Of a DNA stretch of 37,289 nucleotides, positions 8,501-14,823 are shown one piece after another. The notes below the pieces were generated by a model. That model was not told where the DNA came from, searched no databases, and worked only from the letters and a program-made list of their open reading frames with translations. Each line of letters begins with the position of its first letter. Position 1 is the stretch's first letter. This DNA is from Ignavibacteriota bacterium (GTDB taxonomy: Bacteria; Bacteroidota; Ignavibacteria; Ignavibacteriales; Melioribacteraceae), in the NCBI GenBank assembly GCA_002698995.1, contig PAAX01000029.1, positions 1 through 37,289 on the forward strand, in the 5' to 3' direction. The position numbers were made by a program, and so were the translations under genes.

Positions 8501-9810
8501 TTTAGTCTTCCCGCTCCGCTTCTTAAATCCCAGCCCGGTGAGTTAATGTCATCTGCAGTTGATTTTAATATTTGCTTGATATCTTCTTGGTTTAAATCAG
8601 GATTTAAAGCTAAAAGTAATGCCGCAGCACCAACAACATGAGGAGCAGAAGCAGAAGTTCCTCCTGAAGTTATATAGCCTCCTCCGTTTTGGGTTGATAT
8701 GATTGAACTTCCCGGTGCAGTTAAATCTAATGTTGAACCATAAGTGGAATTACTTGCTACAAAATCATTTTCGGTTGAATTACCAACACTTATAACTTCC
8801 GCATAACCTGAAGGATAATGCGGTGCTGAGGTTGGAGTATTTCCCGAACTTCCAACTAGAACAACTCCTCTGTCATAAGCATATTTAATTACATCTTTTA
8901 ACACATAAGAAAATTTACTATCGCCAAAACTCATATTTATAATTTTTGCTCCCATTTCAACAGCATAAATAATTGCGGCAGCAACATCATCTTCTTCACC
9001 GTTTCCCTTGGGATCAAAAGCTCGTATGTTCAATAGCTTACTGTTTGGAACAACTCCAGAAACCCCGGCAATATTATTCGATTCAGCAGCAATTATTCCC
9101 CCGACAAAAGTACCATGTCCTTGTTCGTCAATGGGATTATTATCCCAGGTAAGATAATCACCGGCAGTAGAATCAAAAGGGAAGCCGAATCTGTCTGTAA
9201 AATCCCAGCCAATAACATCATCAATAAATCCGTTTCCGTCGTCATCAATTCCATTAATATCAGCAGCATCTAAAATTCCGTTTCCGTTTAAGTCTTCTGC
9301 TGAGTTAACATAGATTTTATTTTTAAGATCAGGATGGAGATAATCAATTCCGGTATCAATTAAGGCAATCAAAATATCTTCGTTTCCTTTTGTTATATCC
9401 CAAGCATCAAAAGCATTAATTTTTGAAAGCGCCCATTGTTCGGAAATCAATGAATCATTAGGAGTCCAATCAAGTTTATAATTAACTGCCTGCTGCACAT
9501 ATTCAATAGATGGATCATCAGTCATTAATTCTTGTAGTTGTGATTCGCTTACTTCAGCTTCCGATTTTACTACTAAAATTCTGCCGATTGTCTCCTTCCC
9601 CTTGGACAATTCATCCGCAAGATAATTAACATGAATTTCCCCTAATAATTGATTTGTTTTTGATGAAGAATTAAGGAGATTTTTCGAGTTTACAATCTCC
9701 TCAATCCTATCAAATGAGATTTGCTCTTTATACTTTACAAAAAAGATTGTCTGCGCAGAATTATTCACTAAATAAGCAATAAGAAAAAATAAGAAAAGAT
9801 ATTTTCGCAT
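5569..9810 (-). CDS. Secreted S8 (subtilisin) peptidase with FG-GAP-like repeats and C-terminal sorting domain
   Basis: This is a 1413-residue secreted serine protease. The ATG at 9810 is chosen because it gives a clean signal peptide (MRKYLFLFFLIAYLVNNSAQ); a frame open to 9852 only adds a polar leader. The propeptide spans about 20-110 and the S8 domain about 125-450. The catalytic residues are D152 (ALIDTGID), H232 (EQGHGTFVGG) and S386 (GTSASAPH), with oxyanion N324 (SSGN). A calcium-like insert (DLNGNG, DDDGNGFIDD) follows the Asp, as in many Bacteroidota subtilisins. The middle carries FG-GAP-like repeats (DFNSNGKLDL, DIDGDGRFEL, DYNGDGINEL, DIDGNGVLET), then an Fn3-like stretch and Big-like domains. 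It ends in a T9SS-type domain (YPNPVN ... GSGIYIYRV ... GKFAIVR). It likely digests extracellular protein. The transglutaminase lipoprotein lies 94 bp downstream with no clear terminator between. Confidence 0.92.
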   Translation of the reverse strand: MRKYLFLFFLIAYLVNNSAQTIFFVKYKEQISFDRIEEIVNSKNLLNSSSKTNQLLGEIHVNYLADELSKGKETIGRILVVKSEAEVSESQLQELMTDDPSIEYVQQAVNYKLDWTPNDSLISEQWALSKINAFDAWDITKGNEDILIALIDTGIDYLHPDLKNKIYVNSAEDLNGNGILDAADINGIDDDGNGFIDDVIGWDFTDRFGFPFDSTAGDYLTWDNNPIDEQGHGTFVGGIIAAESNNIAGVSGVVPNSKLLNIRAFDPKGNGEEDDVAAAIIYAVEMGAKIINMSFGDSKFSYVLKDVIKYAYDRGVVLVGSSGNTPTSAPHYPSGYAEVISVGNSTENDFVASNSTYGSTLDLTAPGSSIISTQNGGGYITSGGTSASAPHVVGAAALLLALNPDLNQEDIKQILKSTADDINSPGWDLRSGAGRLNLYKALSIPAASEIKFNFPAQDYAVSSGEIRINVSVLSPYFLNYSLFYGVGDAPNNWNTLLEKNRTQTVNEDVYLLPVNGLADTVYTLRIQLNLTNGKSLEERINFHVDRTPAEVELVNFGEAYFGNQSTIFASLFTDEWTTTKMFYREKGANDFSFVSLDGFATNNFFVKNLHYGYIPVSLVKQNAEYEIFFEAENLVGLKTVIDNNGNYFTTKTDNHFELASEVKKNYSLPFGRIFENIVELAPNKKYLMMNEFTDARNLSIYNFDGSGFVKSDSLLERRIPRTAADFNSNGKLDLLSYFFPSQFIDEQTASGLTSFINVSSNDSASIPIFAEDIDGDGRFELLSIKDNSLIIQQISNNFELAEETKLVNASEQNSPISESNILTSPFAVVDNILPGSEKEIWYVDIDGSIVANKINGVNSYSANTAFIETGFYGGRASLSSGDYNGDGINELAVLLQSYDNVDIAPFKLLLIFNFLNDEFNLIYQKAFIDPSQEFNLSGQSPQQNIKFADLDNDSKDELIIFSYPYAYILKNINGEDKIISYKENINFESNEVYSNIFVGDIDGNGVLETALPTNNGIQFFEYSTSTKPATPSGLKGYSISGSSIKIEWNSSGTKNYIYKGLSENDLLLIDSTNQLTYTDNSITKLNNNYYYAVRTFDPLKPDKLSDQSEVIAVFAHLPGKVISAEALSAKSIDLKFSEKIRNSIDNIQSFNVIDFGIPQSVSPASEFSYLLSFKDELPIGTNKIVVSSLTDYYGSPIQLDTIDFKVDEIIVNQEFFISNYQVMDNYRIKIEFNLDVNPATITNYSNYKLTPENSITSAEIISSNPKEIIVKSKNPVGSIGIEYMLELKDIYSSAQTGNIKVNDGAGSVIVISNFANNLSEMYVYPNPVNLSKLTEEKITFANLTQKAEITILTVNGDFVNTIKEEDGNGGLDWDLTNSNGEKIGSGIYIYRVIGKDSNGNEVDTRIGKFAIVR

Positions 9811-9965
9811 TAAGATTTCCAAACAATTAGTTACAATATTTAACTTGAACAAAATCTATAAATTAGAATTAAGTATCAATTTATTTATTGCTGCCGGAAT
9901 AATTGATTGAAAAAAGTGTTGTCGATTTTTCATTTTTCATAACACTCTATTTTAGGATGAAATTG

Positions 9966-10040
9966 TTACTTGAGAAGAATCATTTTCTTGGTTTGATAAT
10001 AATTCCTAATCGTAATTCTGCAGAAAGGAATCCCCTCTTT
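9966..10040 (-). pseudogene. Remnant of a T9SS sorting-domain tail
   Basis: Minus-strand translation ending at the TAA at 9968-9966 gives 'GIPFCRITIRN' followed by 'YYQTKKMILLK' and stop. This fits the last 22-24 residues of a T9SS type-A domain, in which G-[IV]-Y-x-[CY]-R-[IL] leads to QTKKMILL[KR]. No start codon, upstream domain or signal peptide is present, and the frame meets a stop a few codons upstream. It is best read as the 3' end of a lost secreted-protein gene. Confidence 0.55.
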
Positions 10041-10098
10041 ACAAAGTCTTAAAAATCAAATTCAATAAAGTGTTGTGATAATAATAAATGAAGGAAAG

Positions 10099-10118
10099 AG
10101 CGAACCAAAAGGTCCGCT
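10099..10118 (-). terminator. Hairpin after small membrane-protein gene
   Basis: On the minus strand AGCGGACC, a TTTT loop and GGTTCGCT form an 8-bp stem with one G-U pair. It is followed by the pyrimidine-rich CTTTCCTTC and lies 10 bases past the stop of the 46-residue ORF. The tail is only partly T-rich, so this would be a moderate terminator. Confidence 0.45.
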
Positions 10119-10128
10119 TAAAATGGAG

Positions 10129-10269
10129 TTAAATATTTGATGCAAATGACAAGGAGATAAAAAATACTCCCGCACTAATTACTGCTGCAAGTAACCAACC
10201 AGCTGCTGAGATTGCCCTCTCTTTTATAATAATTTTCTTCTGATGTTCAGTCAAATCGTTCTTATCCAT
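10129..10269 (-). CDS. Small single-span membrane protein (46 aa), hypothetical
   Basis: The 47-codon frame begins with ATG at 10269. It encodes a charged N-terminus (MDKNDLTEHQKKIIIKERA) followed by one hydrophobic helix (GWLLAAVISAGVFFISLSF) and a short tail. The charge pattern suggests the N-terminus stays in the cytoplasm. It has no recognised family. Its standing as a gene rests on the clean amphipathic-then-hydrophobic layout, its place in an otherwise empty 600-bp gap, and the hairpin just past its stop. The SD is weak (AAAGATAGA). It is divergent from the PfkB-RmlD-amylase operon. Confidence 0.5.
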   Translation of the reverse strand: MDKNDLTEHQKKIIIKERAISAAGWLLAAVISAGVFFISLSFASNI

Positions 10270-10413
10270 TTCTATCTTTAGTTAAAATTACAATTTCAAA
10301 TAAACGTGAAATCAATTTCTTTTGCAGTGATGTATATCATAATGAATTATGTGCTGTTTTAGATAAAACAAAATTGAATTTATTATTATCTTCTTAATCA
10401 AAAAATTGAGATC

Positions 10414-11283
10414 ATGAAAGTTTTAGTAATTGGTTCTTCGGTTGTTGATGAAATTCATCAAAATAATATTGTTGAAATAAAAGCTGGGGGTGTTTTTTAT
10501 AATGTGTGCGGACTCTTATTAAATCCACATCACAATCTTGAAATTGACCTAATAACCAACTTTGATGAAGAACTTTCTTTTTACTTCAATCCAATTTATA
10601 ACCAAGTAAACTTTATTAAAATTGACGAAAATCGATTTATGCCCAACGTGAAGCTTTATGTTCATAAGGATAAAGAGAGAGAAGAATTTTATGACGGATT
10701 TTCACAATCTTTGACAATTCCGGAAAATATTAATTACAATGCTTATGACGGAATTTTTATTAATATGATTACAGGCGTTGATATTTCCTCAGAAATTCTA
10801 GTTGAAATTAGAAACACCTATGAAGGGAAAATTTATTTGGATCTGCATTCTCTTTCTCGCGGATTCGATCAATCAAACAATAGAGTTTTTAGAACCATTA
10901 ATGATACTGATAAATGGCTGAATAATGTTGATGTTGTTCAATGCAATCAGAATGAATTAAAAACACTTTATAAATCTGTGGATCAAAAAGAAATTATAGA
11001 AAAAATTTTATCTACAAATACAAAATACTTAGTTATTACAAAAGGAGAAAAGGGAGCAGAACTATATTCAACAAATTATTTTCTTAATGAAGAGACAGTT
11101 AAATTCAGTACAATTTCAAATAGCGTTGGATGTGGTGATATTTTTGGGGCGGTCTTTTTTTCTTCCTATATTTCGACAAATAATATTGAGTTTTCACTCC
11201 GTGAAGGTGTAAGGATTTCTTCTAATTTTACTCAATTTAAGAATGTTTATGAATTTTTAGATAAAGGAATTGATTTAGTATGA
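10414..11283 (+). CDS. PfkB-family carbohydrate kinase
   Basis: This 289-residue cytoplasmic ribokinase-fold sugar kinase has the N-terminal glycine motif at residues 24-30 (AGGVFYN) and the PfkB signature 2 near the C-terminus (NSVGCGDIFGA). The catalytic base is D242. The usual GAGD reads GCGD here, an Ala-to-Cys change next to the anion hole. 'VITKGEKGAELY' (207-218) is the nucleotide-binding strand typical of the family. The protein is slightly short and the N-terminal substrate lid is divergent, so the sugar (fructose, ribose, adenosine or another) cannot be named. It heads an operon and overlaps the RmlD gene by ATGA at 11280, implying translational coupling. The ATG at 10414 is used. 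Confidence 0.85.
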   Translation: MKVLVIGSSVVDEIHQNNIVEIKAGGVFYNVCGLLLNPHHNLEIDLITNFDEELSFYFNPIYNQVNFIKIDENRFMPNVKLYVHKDKEREEFYDGFSQSLTIPENINYNAYDGIFINMITGVDISSEILVEIRNTYEGKIYLDLHSLSRGFDQSNNRVFRTINDTDKWLNNVDVVQCNQNELKTLYKSVDQKEIIEKILSTNTKYLVITKGEKGAELYSTNYFLNEETVKFSTISNSVGCGDIFGAVFFSSYISTNNIEFSLREGVRISSNFTQFKNVYEFLDKGIDLV

Positions 11284-12179
11284 TTAAACAACGAATTATG
11301 ATTGTAGGCTCAAACGGTATGCTGGGACAGCGTTTAACGGAATATTATCTTTTACAGAACAATGCAGAAGTTTACTGCACTTCAAATGAAGATGAATCTT
11401 TTATTCCAAATGTTGATTATGATAAAATAGATTTGGCAGATAAAAAATCGGTAAAAAAAGCTGTTACAAAATTTTTCCCCGATGTAATTATAAATGCCGC
11501 AGCTTATACCGCGGTTGATAAATGTGAATCGGAAAAAGAACTAGCGTGGAAAATTAATGTAACCGGAGTAGAAAATTTAATTCATTATGCAAAATCTGTT
11601 GATGCAAAATTAATTCACATCTCAACTGATTATGTATTTGACGGTGAGAATGGTCCTTACGATGAAACTAAAATTCCAAACCCAATTAGTTATTACGGTA
11701 GAACAAAACTTGCAAGCGAAAATGCCTTGTTAACTTCCGGTATTAATTATGCAATTGTAAGAACTAATGTATTGTACGGGCATGCAAAATACGGCAGACC
11801 CGATTTTGTTAAATGGGTTGTTACTTCTTTACGTGACGGAAAAGAAATTAATATTGTTGATGATCAAATAAACAATCCAACCTTCTTAGATGATTTGGTT
11901 AAAGGAATTGATGGATTAATAAAATTTAAGAAAACCGGTTTGTATAACATTGGCGGAAAAGAATTTTTGAATCGCTTTGATTTTACAATTCGTATTGCAG
12001 ATTTTTTTGATTTGGACAAAAGCAGAATAAAAAGAATTAAAACAGCCGATCTTAATCAGCCTGCACGCCGTCCGTTAAAATCGGGATTAATAATATTAAA
12101 AGCAGAAACCGAAATCGGTTATAAACCTCATTCCATTGAGGAATCCTTAATCGTAATGAAAAGAGAACTTGGTTTATGA
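11280..12179 (+). CDS. rfbD: dTDP-4-dehydrorhamnose reductase (RmlD-like)
   Basis: This 299-residue extended short-chain dehydrogenase would reduce dTDP-4-keto-L-rhamnose to dTDP-L-rhamnose with NAD(P)H. The Rossmann motif is GSNGMLG (10-16). The catalytic set is T116 in 'ISTDYVFDG', with Y139 and K143 in 'YYGRTK'. 'NAAAYTAVDKCE' is also typical of RmlD. The other rhamnose genes (rmlA, rmlB, rmlC) are not nearby, so a related NDP-sugar reductase such as an MAT2B-like protein is possible. The start is the ATG overlapping the PfkB stop (ATGA); a second Met at codon 7 is an alternative. The stop overlaps the next ATG in the same way. Confidence 0.8.
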   Translation: MIKQRIMIVGSNGMLGQRLTEYYLLQNNAEVYCTSNEDESFIPNVDYDKIDLADKKSVKKAVTKFFPDVIINAAAYTAVDKCESEKELAWKINVTGVENLIHYAKSVDAKLIHISTDYVFDGENGPYDETKIPNPISYYGRTKLASENALLTSGINYAIVRTNVLYGHAKYGRPDFVKWVVTSLRDGKEINIVDDQINNPTFLDDLVKGIDGLIKFKKTGLYNIGGKEFLNRFDFTIRIADFFDLDKSRIKRIKTADLNQPARRPLKSGLIILKAETEIGYKPHSIEESLIVMKRELGL

Positions 12180-14011
12180 AAACTACTTTAATTTGTCTTA
12201 TTCTTTTTACACAAATTATTACCGCAGATAATTTTGATTACTTACATAATAATGTAAATAGCGGATCAAATTCCCAAAATCAACAAGGTGAAGAAAGATC
12301 ACTCGTTCCTAATTGGGCAAAGGGAATCGTTTGGTATCAAATATTTCCTGAAAGATTTGATAACGGAGATATTTCAAATGATCCAACTTCAGAAAGGGTT
12401 TTCAGCGATTCAAAAAATAAGATTGATAATTGGGAAGTTACTTCATGGACTTCAAATTGGTTTGCTCAAGATGAATGGATGGAAGAAAGTAAAAGAACCG
12501 ATGTTTATTTAAGAAGATACGGCGGAGATATTCAAGGAGTTATCAATCGCTTGGATTATCTAAAAGAATTAGGTGTTGGAGCAATTTATTTGAACCCGGT
12601 TTTTGATGCCGTTTCACTTCACAAATATGACGGTTCAACTTTTCATCACATTGATATTAACTTTGGACCTAATCCAAATGAAGATGAAAAAATAATAAGT
12701 TCAGAAATTCCACACGATTCCGGCACATGGGAATGGAGCAGTGCCGATAAGCTTTTTCTTCAGCTTATTAAAGAAGTTCATAAAAGAAATATGAAGATTA
12801 TAATTGATGGGGTTTTCAATCATACCGGAAGAAATTTTTGGGCTTTTAAAGATATTGTAGAAAAAGGTGAGAATTCCTTATACAAAAACTGGTACAGAAT
12901 AAATTCGTTTGATGATCCTTCAACAGAAAAAAATGAATTTGATTATAAAGGCTGGTGGAATATTGCATCTCTTCCGGAAATAAACAGAACTGAAAATGAT
13001 CTACATCCCGAGCCAAAAAAATACATTTTTGAAATTACCAAAAGGTGGATGGACCCTAACGGCGATGGTAATACCGATGACGGAATTGACGGCTGGAGAC
13101 TGGATGTTGCAAGAGAAGTTCCAATTGGTTTTTGGAATGATTGGAGCAACCTAGTAAAATCAATTAATAAAGAAGCAGTTATAATTGGTGAACTTTGGGA
13201 ACTATCACCCGATTTTGTTGGAGCTAATAAACCTTTTGACGGCTTAATGAACTACAATTTCGCATTTGCAGTAAATGATTTTTTTATCGCTGATAAAAAT
13301 AAAATTAAAAGATCAGACTTAATTGCCAACTTAAAAGAAATAACCAATACTTATCCCGAAGCTAATCTGCATGCATTGCAGAACCTTGTTGACAGCCACG
13401 ATACTGAAAGAATTTCATCAATAATTAAAAATCCAGATAGAAACTATGACAGAGATGGAAATTCGGGAAATGAAAATTATGATCCTTCAAAGCCTGGTTC
13501 GAATGAATATCAAAAACAAAAGTTAATTGCTGCGTTTCAAATGACTTATTTAGGTGCGCCAATGATTTATTACGGCGATGAAGTTGGAATGTGGGGAGCC
13601 GACGATCCACATTGCAGAAAGCCAATGGTTTGGGATGATAAAATTTATGATGATGAAATGATTGATGAAAATTCAGGTTTCAAAAAAGGATTTGGAAGTT
13701 ATAAAGTATTTCAAAATAAAGATTTACTAAGTACATACAAAAAGCTGATTGCAATTAGAAATAGCAGCAAAACATTGCAGATTGGTTCCGTTGAATTTTT
13801 AACTGAGATTATTTCCGAAAAATTATTTGGCTTTACTAGAGAATTTGAGAATGAAAAAATCTATGTGATTTTTAATCTATCTGATAAAGAGGAACTATTA
13901 GAACTTCCTTCAAATAATTATATGGATTTGTATAATAATTTTGAAATCAAATCGAATAATAAAAGTCTAATTTTAGTCCCAAACTCATTCGTAATATTGA
14001 AGGAAATCTAA
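12176..14011 (+). CDS. Secreted GH13 alpha-amylase/neopullulanase-type glycosidase
   Basis: This 611-residue protein has a signal peptide (MKTTLICLILFTQIITA) and so acts in the periplasm or outside the cell. The GH13 barrel starts at 'IVWYQIFPERFDNGD' (51-65), a hallmark of neopullulanase/cyclomaltodextrinase-like members. The conserved regions are DGVFNH (211-216), 'DGWRLDVARE' with nucleophile D310, 'IIGELWE' with acid/base E339, and 'DSHDTER' with D409. The last 90 or so residues form the usual C-terminal beta domain. Likely substrates are malto-oligosaccharides, pullulan or cyclodextrin. It overlaps rmlD by ATGA and is followed immediately by the HAD phosphatase. Pairing an exported amylase with a cytosolic sugar kinase and reductase in one coupled operon is unusual. 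Confidence 0.9.
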   Translation: MKTTLICLILFTQIITADNFDYLHNNVNSGSNSQNQQGEERSLVPNWAKGIVWYQIFPERFDNGDISNDPTSERVFSDSKNKIDNWEVTSWTSNWFAQDEWMEESKRTDVYLRRYGGDIQGVINRLDYLKELGVGAIYLNPVFDAVSLHKYDGSTFHHIDINFGPNPNEDEKIISSEIPHDSGTWEWSSADKLFLQLIKEVHKRNMKIIIDGVFNHTGRNFWAFKDIVEKGENSLYKNWYRINSFDDPSTEKNEFDYKGWWNIASLPEINRTENDLHPEPKKYIFEITKRWMDPNGDGNTDDGIDGWRLDVAREVPIGFWNDWSNLVKSINKEAVIIGELWELSPDFVGANKPFDGLMNYNFAFAVNDFFIADKNKIKRSDLIANLKEITNTYPEANLHALQNLVDSHDTERISSIIKNPDRNYDRDGNSGNENYDPSKPGSNEYQKQKLIAAFQMTYLGAPMIYYGDEVGMWGADDPHCRKPMVWDDKIYDDEMIDENSGFKKGFGSYKVFQNKDLLSTYKKLIAIRNSSKTLQIGSVEFLTEIISEKLFGFTREFENEKIYVIFNLSDKEELLELPSNNYMDLYNNFEIKSNNKSLILVPNSFVILKEI

Positions 14012-14785
14012 TTGCTGAATTTTATTGAGAAGTACAATAATTTTATTTTTGATTTGGACGGTACAATTTATAGAGGTGATAATTTAATTTACGGCGCCGA
14101 TAAAACAATAAATAAACTGGTTTCGTTAAATAAAAAGATAATTTTCATTTCAAATAAAACTACCGGATCAGTTAAAGATTATTATAAACTGCTTACCGGA
14201 TTTGGTCTTCAAGTAAAGAAAGATCAAATTATTAATGCTACTTTAGTTATAAAAAAGTATTTGAATCATTATCATAAATCTTCTCCCTTTTATGCTATAG
14301 GTGAAAAAAAGTTTATTGACGAATTAACAGCTGCCGGATTAACTTTTTCAACCGATCCGAAAAAAATAAAAGTTGTAATTGTAACTCTAGACAGAACATT
14401 AAATATCAACAAAATTGAAACTGCGGCAAAGGCATTGGAGAATAACGCAAAGTTTTATGCTGCCAATATTGATAATACTTGTCCGGTTGAAGAAGGAGAA
14501 CTTACCGATGCCGGAGCCGTAATATCTGCTTTAGAAAAAAGAACCGGTAGAACTTTAGAAAAGCATTTCGGAAAACCTTCTGATTATATGATCAAAGAAA
14601 TCAAAAAGTATTTTCCATTAAATGAAAAAACTTTACTTATCGGCGATAGAATTGAAACTGACATTGCAATGGGAAACTTAATGAACATAGATACCGTTTT
14701 AGTTTCATCCGGGGTTAAATATCATACAGAATTAAATAGCTATAAGCCGACTTATAAATTAGAATCGGTTTTCGATTTATTATAG
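14012..14785 (+). CDS. HAD-IIA family phosphatase (NagD/phosphoglycolate-phosphatase-like)
   Basis: This 257-residue cytoplasmic HAD hydrolase has motif I 'FDLDGTIY' (D14 nucleophile, D16 acid), motif II 'ISNKT' (S47), motif III K188 in 'FGKPSDYM' and motif IV 'GDRIETDI' (D212, D217). The cap is the C2 type placed between motifs II and III, as in NagD and AraL. Members dephosphorylate nucleotides, sugar phosphates or 2-phosphoglycolate; the substrate is not readable. The start is TTG at 14012, directly abutting the amylase stop, with SD AAGGAAA five bases upstream. It is probably translated from the operon mRNA as a housekeeping or metabolite-repair enzyme for the sugar kinase. Confidence 0.88.
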   Translation: MLNFIEKYNNFIFDLDGTIYRGDNLIYGADKTINKLVSLNKKIIFISNKTTGSVKDYYKLLTGFGLQVKKDQIINATLVIKKYLNHYHKSSPFYAIGEKKFIDELTAAGLTFSTDPKKIKVVIVTLDRTLNINKIETAAKALENNAKFYAANIDNTCPVEEGELTDAGAVISALEKRTGRTLEKHFGKPSDYMIKEIKKYFPLNEKTLLIGDRIETDIAMGNLMNIDTVLVSSGVKYHTELNSYKPTYKLESVFDLL

Positions 14786-14823
14786 AATACAAGTTATTTA
14801 TAAACATTAAAAGGAATAATTAA

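Larger units (their letters stand above)
9811..10128. other. Spacer with decayed sequence, no complete gene
   Basis: These 318 bases separate the S8 peptidase start from the small membrane-protein gene. They hold the T9SS tail remnant at 9966-10040 and a hairpin at 10099-10118 (separate entries). The rest is AT-rich with no open frame that I can support. The promoter of the S8 gene should lie in the first part, but I see no convincing boxes. Confidence 0.5.

Noticed and set aside
9811-9852. Extended start for the S8 peptidase
   Set aside because: The extra 14 residues are polar and would bury the signal peptide; the ATG at 9810 starts directly with it.
10414-14785. Polysaccharide-biosynthesis locus inferred from the RmlD homologue
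   Set aside because: No glycosyltransferase, flippase, polymerase or other rml gene is present; the neighbours are a kinase, an exported amylase and a phosphatase.
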